A DNA stretch of 64,000 bases from Alectoria sarmentosa (lineage: Eukaryota > Ascomycota > Lecanoromycetes > Lecanorales > Parmeliaceae). Under the pieces are notes generated by a model that saw only the letters and a program-made list of their open reading frames with translations, did no database searches and was not told where the DNA came from. The stretch spans positions 1 to 64,000 of the forward strand of contig WOGZ01000043.1 of the NCBI GenBank assembly GCA_009733775.1. The letters run 5' to 3'. The position numbers were made by a program, and so were the translations under genes. Positions within the stretch are counted from its first letter, which is position 1, and each line of letters starts with the position of its first letter. Shown here one piece after another: positions 36,201 to 46,703 of this stretch.

Positions 36201-38483
36201 TTATGGCAATCGCTTGATCAGCGCTGTAGAACAGCATGATGATGTCGATCCCATAGCTCGGTCACTGTGCAACGCAATGGAATTCGACTTGAGAGAAATA
36301 AGCCAAGGGCCTAATGCTCCCGGGTGGACCATCAAGTCAGTCATACTTGACTTTTTGATCCACTGCCTATCTGTCTCGCCTGACACGCCCACATTAGCAC
36401 ATGCTTTACTAGGATTCTCTTGCAAAGGTACGGCTGTGCATGTGGAAGAGGGCAGTTCCTTTGACGAGAGAGAGTCTCTTTTCCATGCCGTCCTACATCT
36501 GGCTATTGAATACCCGGATGGCGATCGAGAGTCTTTGCAGGCATGGGCACTTAGCATGAAACAGAAGGGCATGCAAATCCTTTCAATTTTGTGGGCTTCC
36601 CCTCTTACATCCTTGCTCACCATGCATCAATTGCAGGCCGATGAAAGCCTCTTCGCACTGTTTCTGAGGCAGCGTATGGTTGAGCCGCACACAGTGTGGG
36701 ACGGACGATTAGTCAAGGAGTCTGATTTCTTGTACACAGAATCCGCCGAGGCGCTGGAACATTATCTTTGGTATCGTTGTGCTCTATTTGAGTACACAAG
36801 CTCGGCAATTCGCCTGGCCGTTGGTGATGGCGCAACGTCGTTGGTGGCCAAAATTTTCTCTACCTTGCTCGGATCAACGTCCATGCCAGACGGCGAGCAA
36901 TTACCAAATCCCACGGTGTTTGATCTTTCTGACTTCATTGAGCTGGACTTTGGCGGTAACATTTCCTCGCCTCAGCTGAATTATTTTGCAGGTTTAGATT
37001 TCGGGGTCAGTACGGGGCTGGGACTCCAGAAGCCTATTGAATCTTTCGATACGAAGATGATCCACGAAATGGTTGCATTACGAGCAAACGAATTACGAAA
37101 GTCTGGACGCTTTCAAGATGCGAACGAAGAACAGCGGGCTGGCGAGGAGGCGCAGCGAATCTTGCATTACTTTCAGACCGAGAACAGCCGGCGAGTCCTG
37201 ACATTCGCAAGCTCACAGACGACGAAGGCTTGGGCTGAGCTGCTAATCCTTTCCATCGGCACGTGCGTTCTCGACCCAGCCGGCAAAGCAGCCTTGATTC
37301 TACAGGCCCTGCAATTGATCACGCCAAAGCTTGAGGATTACGCGTCAACAAACGTACGACAGGGTATCGATATAGCCAAACTCATCCTAGCATTGCTTTT
37401 CCAACTTGACTTTGAGGCCTCGGCTCTTGATCGATCCCGGGCTGGAGACGTAGCAAACGACAGGATTTTTCAAGTCTTTCGTATTGCCTTGCGGTCTGTT
37501 AATCGCCCCAACGTTGACATGCAACTTCGCGAAGTTCTTTACAAGATTTGCTATCGGTACCTTGGCGGCATGGCTGTCGTTTCAGACGCCCCAATCCGTC
37601 GTCGCCACGGCATACAGACTGTACGGGCGACTGGCGAGAGAACAATGGATGTCGTGTGCGATGACGCTTTCGGCGCATCCGCAGCTTGTAGGATATCTGC
37701 ACTGCTCTTGCTGGATTCCCTAGCCGGTATGGCCAAGGTCGACAAGTCGAACTATATCCTCGACTCCTTGGTGAGGACGAACTTTCTGCAGGTCCTTGTC
37801 GAAAGTATCGAGAGCATACCACGAGAGCTACGGCAAACAAATGCGAAGGGTAAGAGGAGTGGTCGAGTATGGATGACAGTGATGCTAATGATATCTTCAC
37901 AGATATTCCTATTCTACTATCCTACTACGAGACCAAATTATCCCTACTGCTGAGCATCTCCCAAACCAGGAGTGGAGCAGTTCACGTCATGAACAGTGGA
38001 CTGTTCCAAGCCGTACGCGGATCTGGGCTGTTCTCCGTCGATCCAGATATCGGAGTTGGTGAGTGTTGTAGTCGAGCCCGAGATAGCCATGCTGACGAAT
38101 CTAGAAATCGACAACCCAGAGGCACTAGCCAAGTACTACAGGCTGCTTTTGTCCATCGCACGTGTAATCACCTCCATCGTCCTCAGTCGAGGCCCTCAAA
38201 ACGAGCAAAGCATCGAAAGTGCAAAAGTGTTTCTGATGGAGAATCGGCCTCTTGTTGTATCAATGTTCAAACGGCAAGCTAGGATAGGAGGAGTGTCGTT
38301 TGACGATGCAGGTGTTGACATTGAAGAACTGGTGGAGCTTTTTATGTTGCTCATCGCGATGACGAACTTCTTGGATGTAGGTCATGCAGATTGATACCTC
38401 ATGTATCGTGTTCAGACTGACATTATCTTTAGTATGAAGAGCAGCGGGATACCCAAAAGCCACGGAGAACAGCCTTTACTTGA
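33269..38483 (+). CDS. nup192: Inner-ring nucleoporin Nup192 (Nup205 family)
   Basis: Five exons, 33269-33452, 33521-37849, 37903-38058, 38105-38376 and 38433-38483, total about 1663 aa, the usual length for fungal Nup192. The joins restore family-typical sequence: LSLEVVTLDEVEYSIND, NAKDIPILLSYYETKLS, DIGVEIDNPEALAKYY and NFLDYEEQRD. The 46- to 68-bp introns have GTAAGA, GTGAGT or GTAGGT donors. The protein is nearly all alpha-helical solenoid with no membrane segment and forms part of the inner ring of the nuclear pore complex. The last exon codes for only 16 residues. The gene is divergent from Tel1. Confidence 0.93.
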
Positions 38484-38736
38484 TGATTTGAGAAGTAATG
38501 CTGAAGGCTGTTGCGGCTGTCGCTGATTGATCGTTGGGAGAGGACTGTGTAGCCAATGTTTCAGGCCTGATGGATATGTAGAAAAATGTTGTCCTAGCCT
38601 TGAAAAGATATACTTCAAAACCAGCAACATGGCTTGCGATATCATTGCATCTATTGAAAGCCAAGCTGACTACTGACACTTCAAGTGAACTCTGCAGTCC
38701 ATGTTCAAAAAGAACGATAAGCTATATATGAGGGAA

Positions 38737-40641
38737 TTATTGGGTAAACACCGGTGTCTTGTACGCATCGACAGGAAGCTGCCGCAAGCTTAGAAAAGCT
38801 TCAAACACCAGAAACGGCCGCGCAAACAAATACGTAAAAGCCACAGCCGCAGCAGCTAGTACGCAGCCTAATGTGAAGAAAATCATAGTCATTGCTTTAC
38901 TGAACCAGTTATCAGGCTGCTTCCCTGTTCCGACATGGAAAGTGCTGTGGTACTCGAACGTTAGGCTCGCCAGGCTCACTGTAGCGCCCGACACTGCAAT
39001 ATACACCGAGGAAAGCCGCCAACAGAGCTGCTCAAGCGGAGTGGGAAAATGCGTGCCAAGCGGCGGCGTGGAGGCCTCCGTAACCTGCGGTTGCGAGGCT
39101 GAGGATTGCATTGGGCACCAATGTATCTGCTTGCCCTAACAGATCCTTTCCGGGCCAATTCTGGATTCCAGAGTCGACGAAATTCTCCGTGAGAAGGCTC
39201 GCGGGGTACTCCCATGCGCGAACATCTGGTTGGAGCACTTTTGAGGAGTCGACAAGGGTGTCCTTGAAAACACAGCGAGCTTTGTATTGCTCCCATAATT
39301 CTTGGTGGTCTTGCATGACCGACAGAGCCAATTTCCATCTCGTTAAAGTCGTGGGATTCGGATCCAATTCAACACGAGGTTCGTACCACCGCGGTGTTAT
39401 ACCATGAGAATGGTCACTTTTGCGAAAGTGGAGACTCTCGGGCTTGGGTCCGAATCCGAACTCGCGGACGATTTCATTTTCCCGGAGCTTCAGATGACAT
39501 GGACCTCCGCGGGTGTCCGTAGAAAGCAGCCGGCGTTTGGTGATCTCGCCAGACACAGTATTCAAGATTTGTAGGTCTCCCGCGATAGCCGCATCAGGTG
39601 AGATGTTTTTGGGTTCGTTTGCAAGCAATGTGTGAAGATCATCCATTTCTATGGCGACATCACCAGCTTCGATACCCCGAGAGCGAGGAGTAACATTTTC
39701 TTCCCTCTCAACGTCAGCTTGGCTAGGGAAGGAAGTGGACGCTGTTTCATCTCGCATTTTTGAAAGAAACACATTGTCCGTCGTTGTTGTTGTTGTTGCT
39801 GGACGCAAGAATGCTTTGTTCATCGACTTGTATTACTCTCTCGATTTCCTGCCGTTCGTAAAAGGTGTGTCTGCCTTCCACCTTTTTCAGAGTGCTGATC
39901 CGGCTGAACATCCACATTGTTGCACATATGGGCCGAACCCAGTCACCTATCAGCACAAGCGGTTCATGGACGTCATATGGCTTGTCCATCCACAGGATAT
40001 ACATTATGATAGCGCACATTACATGAGCCAGGGTGTAGATCTCAAGGAACGTGAGCGGCAAGCGCGTTGCAACTCAGGCAATGCACTCTATGAGAAGCCA
40101 GCTCGCCTGAATGATCGCAAGAGTCTTGGCAACAAGGTCGGCTTTATTCTTGTCGTTTATAAAACCTTTTGAGATATCAGGAAGATGACCATTTTCTGCA
40201 AGTATGACCACGCCTTGTGCTGTGACTGATGACCGTGGCGAGTCCGGAATATATGGATGGAGACCACTGTCGTTGGTATCGATCACGAAGCCGCCCATGC
40301 CAGCATAAAAGCTATGCACCGTGGTCCAAGGATACTTGCGATCTGTAATGGAGGGATTCTGCGACTTCTGCGAATTACTGATCAGTGTCACGACTTATCT
40401 TGAGGGTATTAGAATCTCAACTTGACAATCAAGAAGCTCATTTATTTTTGCAGTCAGTTTTCTTGCCGAATTCCACTGACCCCAAGCTGTATAGACGACC
40501 AACTCGGGCGCGAAGATGCCTCTCATGACCCAGCTAAATTTTCTGTTGTAGATGGCAGCTCTGCTGGTGCCCGCCGAGGGAATGTTGAGGTGGACGGCCG
40601 TATATCAAAGTCACAATGCAGCTGACTAACAGACGAAACAT
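38737..40641 (-). pseudogene. Apparent pseudogene of a fungal multi-pass membrane protein
   Basis: The reading order is recognisable on the minus strand but broken. The start is MFRLLVSCIVTLIY (40641), then TAVHLNIPSAGTSRA and WVMRGIFAPELVVYTAW. HSFYAGMGGFVID and ASWLLIECIA follow, then VATRLPLTFLEIYTLAHV, a long hydrophilic stretch (39823-39050), AGYGGLHAAAWHA, and FPTPLEQLCWRLSS leading to the C-terminal membrane segments. This is the architecture of a common uncharacterised fungal membrane family that I cannot name. There are three lesions. The frame shifts by two bases near 40599-40602, between LIY and TAVHLN. An in-frame TGA lies at 40074-40076. A second two-base shift lies near 39049-39053, between WHA and FPTPLEQ. 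At least two introns are also needed (about 40350-40410 and about 39830-39890), so assembly errors or unusual splicing remain possible. Confidence 0.65.
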
Positions 40642-41362
40642 GCCGCGAGTAGGCGGCTCAGACCTGTGCAGAGCAGTTGAACAGCGTAGCTTTGTCTCTT
40701 ATTGGTGCGGTGCGAATTCAATAGTAGCCAGCCGATTGAAGGTTGGGCAAGAAGTGCGTGGAAAGCCCAATGTGGGCAGGTTGATAATGGAAGAGCACGT
40801 ATGTAAGATGAAAGCAGGAGTCGTTTGCAAGGAGACGGAAATTCTGCCAAAATGTAGATGTAGCTGAAATGATTGAAGTGCAGCCATACCTCCATCCTGT
40901 GGTCTCAACGGCATTCGGAATATGTGATGCCATACTCGAACCTTGAATGGAACAGCAAAAGGTGAGCCGACATTGACTTGCTCGTCTTTGTCTCTGTGAT
41001 CACGAGTCCGCTGACTAGAAGATACAGGTGGCAGTTCCATTTCCAGGAAATGTAGAATTCTCACCTGCCAGCTGCCACAAGCTCCCTGCCAGGAAGTTGA
41101 TCCTTTGACAAAGCTTTGGCTGAATACGCCTGACCGCCTCTAATCACTCAATTTGAATGGGTGAATTAAAACGTTGCCGTATAAATCCGAACTTATCCCC
41201 GAGATTCATCAACCTCTTCGCGTCATGACAATATTGATAGAGCTTTGATAACACCCGCCATTGTCAACGCCCATCATCCACCTCCTTCACCCTTCAGATC
41301 CTCTCCAGGAAAACATATAAGAGCCCAAATCCCTCCTTATATCCCTCGGTGTGGATGTCTAG
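40642..41362. other. Intergenic region upstream of Cul4
   Basis: About 720 bp between the divergent pseudogene and Cul4. Minus-strand ORFs here (for example 40699-41064) overlap each other in several frames and show no family features. The region presumably holds the Cul4 promoter. Confidence 0.45.
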
Positions 41363-44215
41363 ATGCCATCTGCCAAGCTCGGCGGCAATCAAGCCATAGA
41401 GCAGAGAAAGCGCAAGCAGCCCAATCCTACCGAAGCCAAGCCCAAACTCTATCCTCAAAAGACCATTTCAGAGCTCTTTGCAACATCTAAGCAAGGAGTG
41501 AAAGGCCTGGAGGTTGACAATCTGTCCGGTGTATCACCCAGCAAAAGACCAAAACACAGTCATTCTGCCAGCGGAACAGATAGCACCTTAGCGCCAATGC
41601 AAACCCTACAAATCGAAGACATGTTCAAATTCTCCAGTCCCAAGTCCCGACAAGCCGCTGAAGTCGTAGACCTCACTGAACCTCTTGGCAGCAGTCCGGT
41701 TAGGAACAAAGTCAATGCCATCCGCCCCACAAACATCGGTCCCCGCGCAGGCCCCAAGAAATTGGCCGTGAAGGGCCTGAAAACCGCTTTCAGAGCAGAT
41801 CCGGATGAGTACTACAATACCGTCTGGAAGCGATTGGAAGCTTCCCTATTAGCTATCTTTGCGGGTGAAAAGCTGCCATACTCGAACGAGGAACTTTACA
41901 GAGGGGTGGAAATTGTGTGCCGGCAAAGGAAAGCCGCGGATTTGTATGAAAAGCTGAAGAGCACATGCAGTTGGAACATATTGCACAACGTTTACGAGCC
42001 CTTGATTCAGATCTCGGGCAATGATAATGCTGTGGACGTTTTGCAGTCCGTGGTGCGTGCGTGGTCAAGATGGAACAAGCAGCTGGTGACTATTCGCTCA
42101 ATTTTCTTTTACCTCGATCGATCATACCTTCTTCACTCGGCTTCGCTACCATCAATAGAGGAGATGGGGATCAAGGAATATCGAACGAATATATTCATGC
42201 CTCAACAGCTCAAGTCAAAATTACTACAGGGGGCTTGTGATCTGGTCAGTGCTGATAGGAATGGAGACGAAAACGCGCGTAACGATAACCTTTACCGTGA
42301 TGCGATCAAGATGTTCCACTCACTCCCAGTATACACGGAATTTTTCGAGCCTATATTGATGTCCGAATCAGAGCAGTACTATATGTCATGGGCCGAAAGG
42401 ACAATCTCTACAACTGATTTAGCTGGCTATGTCGAGAGCTGCGTCAAGCTCATTGACCAGGAAACCCGTCGTTGTGACATGTTCGGTTTAGATCAGACGA
42501 CTAAGAAGACACTAGAGCAATACCTTGAAGACATATTGGTGGATCAAAGACAGGCACGCCTCCTAGTGATCGACGACGCTGGTGATCTCCTTGGAAAGGA
42601 CAAACCAGATACTATGTCACAGCTCTATTCACTGCTGCAACGCAGAGGCCTTGGCGAAAAGCTTCGCCCTGCCTTCGAAGCCTTCATCGTCAAGCAAGGC
42701 TGCGAGATTGTTTTTGATGAAGAGCGAGAGCAGGACATGGTCGTAAGGCTGCTGGATTTTAAGAAGAAGCTTGATCTGATACTGGAACACTCTTTCCAAC
42801 GGCACGAAGGATTGGGCCATAGTCTACGTGAAGCCTTCGAGACTTTCATCAACAAGAGTCAGAGAAGTAACATGACTTGGGGCACAGACAATCCCAAGCC
42901 TGGAGAAATGATCGCCAAATATGTTGATGTGGTTCTCAAAGGCGGAACTAAGGCCATTCGTGCTTCTGGCGTTGGCACAGAGGACGCTCCAACAGCGCCT
43001 AACAACGAAGATCAAGAGGGCGAAAGCGAGGATGAAGATGTTGAAATTAGTAAACAACTGGACCAAGTCCTGGATCTATTTCGCTTTGTGCATGGCAAGG
43101 CCGTATTTGAAGCATTCTACAAACGGGATCTTGCTCGCCGGCTGCTTCTGGGGCGAAGCGCGAGTTCCGATGCAGAGAAAAGCATGCTTACTCGCTTGAA
43201 GTCGGGTAAGCTTGAATCCAGACCAAATTTTTTGGACGTCACTGACGAAGTTTCAGAGTGCGGTGCTGGCTTCACACACAATTTGGAGCAAATGTTCAAA
43301 GATATCGAAATGGCGAGGGAGGAGATCTCGTCTTACAAGTCTATGCTTGAAGAAAGGCAGACTCGGACAACATTTGATCTGAGCGTTAATGTGCTTTCCT
43401 CTTCTGCGTGGCCATCGTACCCTAATGTTACTGTCAACGTGCCCGAAAATGTGCTGAAAGCTACGGCAAGCTTCGAGCAGCATTATAAAATGAAACACTC
43501 CGGTCGGAAATTGGAGTGGAAGCACGCCCTCGCTCATTGCCAGCTGAAGGCCATTTTCCCTAAAGGCTCCAAGGAAATCGTGGTCAGCTGCTTCCAGGCT
43601 GTGATCCTGACCGCCTTTAACAGGAATGACTCTATGTCATACCTCGACCTGAGAGCTTTTTCTGGCCTGGGTGAGTTCTAAGACCGAAGTCCTGAGTGAC
43701 ATTCCTTTTCTCAGGTGGTCCTGCTAAAAGACCCTAGATGACACCGAACTCAAACGGACCCTCCAATCCCTTGCCTGCGCTAAGTACCGCGTTCTTAACA
43801 AAGAACCTAGAAGCAAAGACGTCAACGAATCCGACACCTTCGTCGTGAATCTCAACTTCACCCACTCAAGATACCGCATCAAGATCAACCAGATCCAGGC
43901 CAAAGAGACCAGACAAGAGAATCAACAAACCCATGAGCGTGTTGCTGCAGATCGCAACTACGAGACGCAAGCGGCTATTGTTAGGATCATGAAGAGCCGG
44001 AAGACCATTACGCATGCGGAATTGGTGAGTGAGGTTATCTCGGCAACGAAGACTAGGGGCGTGCTGGATCCGGCAGATATCAAGAAGAACATCGAAAAGT
44101 ACGTCAATGTGTTGTTGTGATGTTTTGAGACCGTGCTGACTGGTATAGATTGATCGATAAGGACTACATGGAAAGGGACGAGGAGGGGCGTAATGTCTAT
44201 AACTACGTTGCATAA
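41363..44215 (+). CDS. cul4: Cullin-4, scaffold of CRL4 ubiquitin ligases
   Basis: Four exons, 41363-43205, 43257-43670, 43738-44098 and 44149-44215, encode about 894 aa. The first intron is 51 bp and in frame, so an unspliced reading would stay open; removing it restores the cullin signature LKSECGAGFTHNLEQMFKD. Later joins give AFSGLDDTELKRTLQ and NIEKLIDKDYMERDEEG. Cullin repeats, the cullin homology domain and the C-terminal winged helix are present. The neddylation motif IVRIMKSRK places the modified Lys at about residue 838. The extended N-terminus has SKRPKHS and a SIM-like AEVVDLTEP. With Ddb1 and Rbx1 the protein builds CRL4 ligases for chromatin and DNA-repair substrates. It ends in the usual YNYVA. 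Confidence 0.95.
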
Positions 44216-45545
44216 GGGCTCCTGCAAAGCATCGAGCGATCTGGCGAACGGTCTCCTGGGTTTCCACATTTGAATAAATTTTGAGCATCAGTGATCCACG
44301 ATGGGTCCTTGTCCAGTGGTTTCATGACACAGCAAGATGGTGTCACTGTTGTCTAAGCTTACCCTTCTGCTTCTTAGGTATATCCTTGACCTGCAATACC
44401 GCAGACTTTGGCTCTAATTCCTTATGGTCACGCCAATCCTGGCCCTCGCGCCCCATCAACGTCACTGAGCCGGGAATCAAGGAGAGTACTCATGGGCATG
44501 GGTTCTGAAACTACTCTCAAATGCAGCTTTGCTCTCATACGAATCGACAAGATGTCATGGCTTTTCGCACGTCAAAGATGGCCGTTTCGGAGGAATAGAA
44601 TGGGAAAGACAGCATTTGCAGAGTGTCGAGCCCGGTTCTCATGAGAGACATGAATGGTCAATCCCACTACTTCTGCTCCTTGGATGATCCGTCATGGCGA
44701 AATGGTGCCGGGGTAGGGATGCTTGTCTGCCCTCTGCCCTTGTCGTCGCGCAAGCTTAGCTTGCGAAAGGCCAACACTTCCAAGACGTGCCCTCGACCTC
44801 TACCACAGCGTTCTGGCTGTCTGTGCGCACAAATGCTATCACATGACTGACTTCCACGAAGCTCTTGGGGCAATATGTCATGAAGTTTTTATGCGTCAAG
44901 AAGACACTGAACGCACGTCTTCATCGTATCACCAACCTGCTGGCAGATCAATCGCGAAACCACAGTAACGGCGTGAAAATCGAACGGAGATGTGATTCAC
45001 GTTGGCCAAGAAAATTCCCGCAAAAACAATGGAGCAGCTAAGATTACGGTGGCCAAGATGCCTCAACAATAGCTTGCTATGATGACAGACGTGGGGCTAT
45101 GCTCTTCGCGGACACCGTATCTAACTGTGTTTCTGCGAGATGGCGCCAAGATGGCGACGATTCACAGAGCAGTAGGAAAATCATAGGTGAAGCGACCATT
45201 AATGCTCTCGCCGAAAGGGGTTCCATAGTGAAGAGGCTTTCAGTTCAGATGCACTGCGGTCATTATCTGAAGCTTCATCACCATCTGGAGCGTGTCCATG
45301 ACCTGCGATCAGAAGCTTGGGACTTGTCCGGCCCTCTTGCGGAACTGAGGGACGGCGTTGCTCGTTTCTATGGCTCGAAAGCATTGTTCCATAGGGGAAT
45401 GTCCACAAGTCTATGCTTTCTCGATATATATATTTCTATTGGGGTAGACTTTGTAGTGTAGACGAGCGTCCTTGTGCAAAGTGGGGAGAGATTATTGCCA
45501 ATGACCAATTTGCGGCTCTGAAAAACGAGATTGACACACAAGCAA

Positions 45546-45590
45546 GAGTAGAGAGTAGAGAGTAGAGAGTAGAGAGTAGAGAGTAGAGAG
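45546..45590 (+). repeat. 7-bp tandem repeat (GAGTAGA, about 6 copies)
   Basis: The unit GAGTAGA is repeated about 6.4 times without visible interruption, in intergenic DNA. It is probably length-polymorphic between strains. Confidence 0.9.
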
Positions 45591-45972
45591 CTGTCACTGT
45601 TCCTGTGTCAGCTTACAAGAAAAGCAGTGAACTGGCTGCTCTGCTCTAGCCCAAACCGGCCTAGGGTAAACCCAAAGTGCAAAGGCTGATTTTGATTGTC
45701 TGATATCAACATGCTTTCAAGATTTAGTCGGCCTCAATTTGAATGATAATGTAGGTAGTTGGGACTGCTTATCTGCTTACCTTATCTTGCTCCGTCTTTC
45801 GATTTGTTTACTTGAAGCAAAGTAATGGCCGCTTCTTATCATGGTGTCAGCTGACAGCTGACAGCTCAGGCGATTGAACAGGGTGATGAATATGAAGCTT
45901 AGAATGCCGGTAGAGAATGGATGAAGCAGAAGGACCGCCAGTGATTGCATATATATCAGCTTGACCAAGTTT

Positions 45973-46001
45973 CCAAATTACCAAATCACCAAATTACCAA
46001 C
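45973..46001 (+). repeat. 8-bp tandem repeat abutting a start codon
   Basis: Units CCAAATTA, CCAAATCA and CCAAATTA, then CCAAC, run directly into the ATG at 46002. The repeat lies in the 5' UTR or immediate promoter of the downstream gene. It may affect translation, but that is inference. Confidence 0.8.
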
Positions 46002-46703
46002 ATGTCAGAGACTACAACTTTGAAGCTATCAATCCACTCATCACCTGCTCAATTACACCGCCCATGTCCAACACCAAGTCTTCCATCCCCTCCTACCCTC
46101 CCAATGCCCTTCCTCTTCTTCCACTTACCAGGGGAAATCCGCAACCAGATCCTGCGTCTACTCCTCACTCACACCACGCCCATCCTTACCCGGAACGCTC
46201 ATCAATTAACTCCCCCGAAGCCGACGGTGATGAACTTGTCGCCAAACATCCTTCTCGCCTCCAAGCGTACCCATGCCGAAGGGCTCCCAATTCTCTACGG
46301 CGAGAATCTTTTCCAGGCCCACCCCTCCTACCTAGCTTCCATGCTCTTCGCCCTCGATCCTTCACGCACCGTCAATTCCTCCATCTGCCATTCCTTGATA
46401 AGACGCTTCCATATCCGGGTCCGGCTGGACTGCGATACTTTCTATAGCAAGGAGGACGTCAAAAGGGTCTTTGACGGGGCCGATGTATTGGAGGTGGAAG
46501 TGTTTCGGTCGAGTTGGGGGATTGGGGGTTATGAGGCTTTGGAGGGGTATAGGGACGTCAGGGGTGTGAGGAAGGCAAGGGTGCATGGTAGTCTGCCCGC
46601 TCCGACCGCGAGGTGGTTGGAGTCGTGTATGGAGGGTGATAGGGAAGAGGCTATGGACGGGTGGGGCTGTGAGGAGGACGAGGAGGGACATTGGGACCGG
46701 TGA
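46002..46703 (+). CDS. F-box-like/2EXR-type small fungal protein
   Basis: Single-exon ORF of 233 aa. After a Pro- and Ser-rich N-terminus comes FHLPGEIRNQILRLLL, then ILLASKRTHAEGLPILYGENLFQAHPS. This is the standard layout of the large fungal group annotated as F-box-like or 2EXR proteins. No other domain follows; the C-terminus is acidic (EAMDGWGCEEDEEGHW). Members may link substrates to SCF ligases, but most are uncharacterised, so no function is assigned. ATG 46002 was chosen because the upstream codons of this frame lack another ATG near the octamer repeat. No signal peptide or membrane segment is seen. Confidence 0.75.
   Translation: MSETTTLKLSIHSSPAQLHRPCPTPSLPSPPTLPMPFLFFHLPGEIRNQILRLLLTHTTPILTRNAHQLTPPKPTVMNLSPNILLASKRTHAEGLPILYGENLFQAHPSYLASMLFALDPSRTVNSSICHSLIRRFHIRVRLDCDTFYSKEDVKRVFDGADVLEVEVFRSSWGIGGYEALEGYRDVRGVRKARVHGSLPAPTARWLESCMEGDREEAMDGWGCEEDEEGHWDR

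Larger units (their letters stand above)
44216..46001. other. Gene-poor region with short repeats
   Basis: No convincing gene. One 120-codon ORF (45099-45461, plus) has no recognisable features. Visible structures are a perfect inverted repeat CGCAAGCT/AGCTTGCG at about 44749-44765, a TGGCGCCAAG sequence at about 45138 that resembles the core of the dispersed elements, a 7-bp tandem repeat (45546-45590), and an octamer repeat just before the next gene. Confidence 0.5.

Noticed and set aside
45099..45461. 120-codon plus ORF
   Set aside because: No recognisable motif, and it overlaps a comparable minus ORF; most likely chance.
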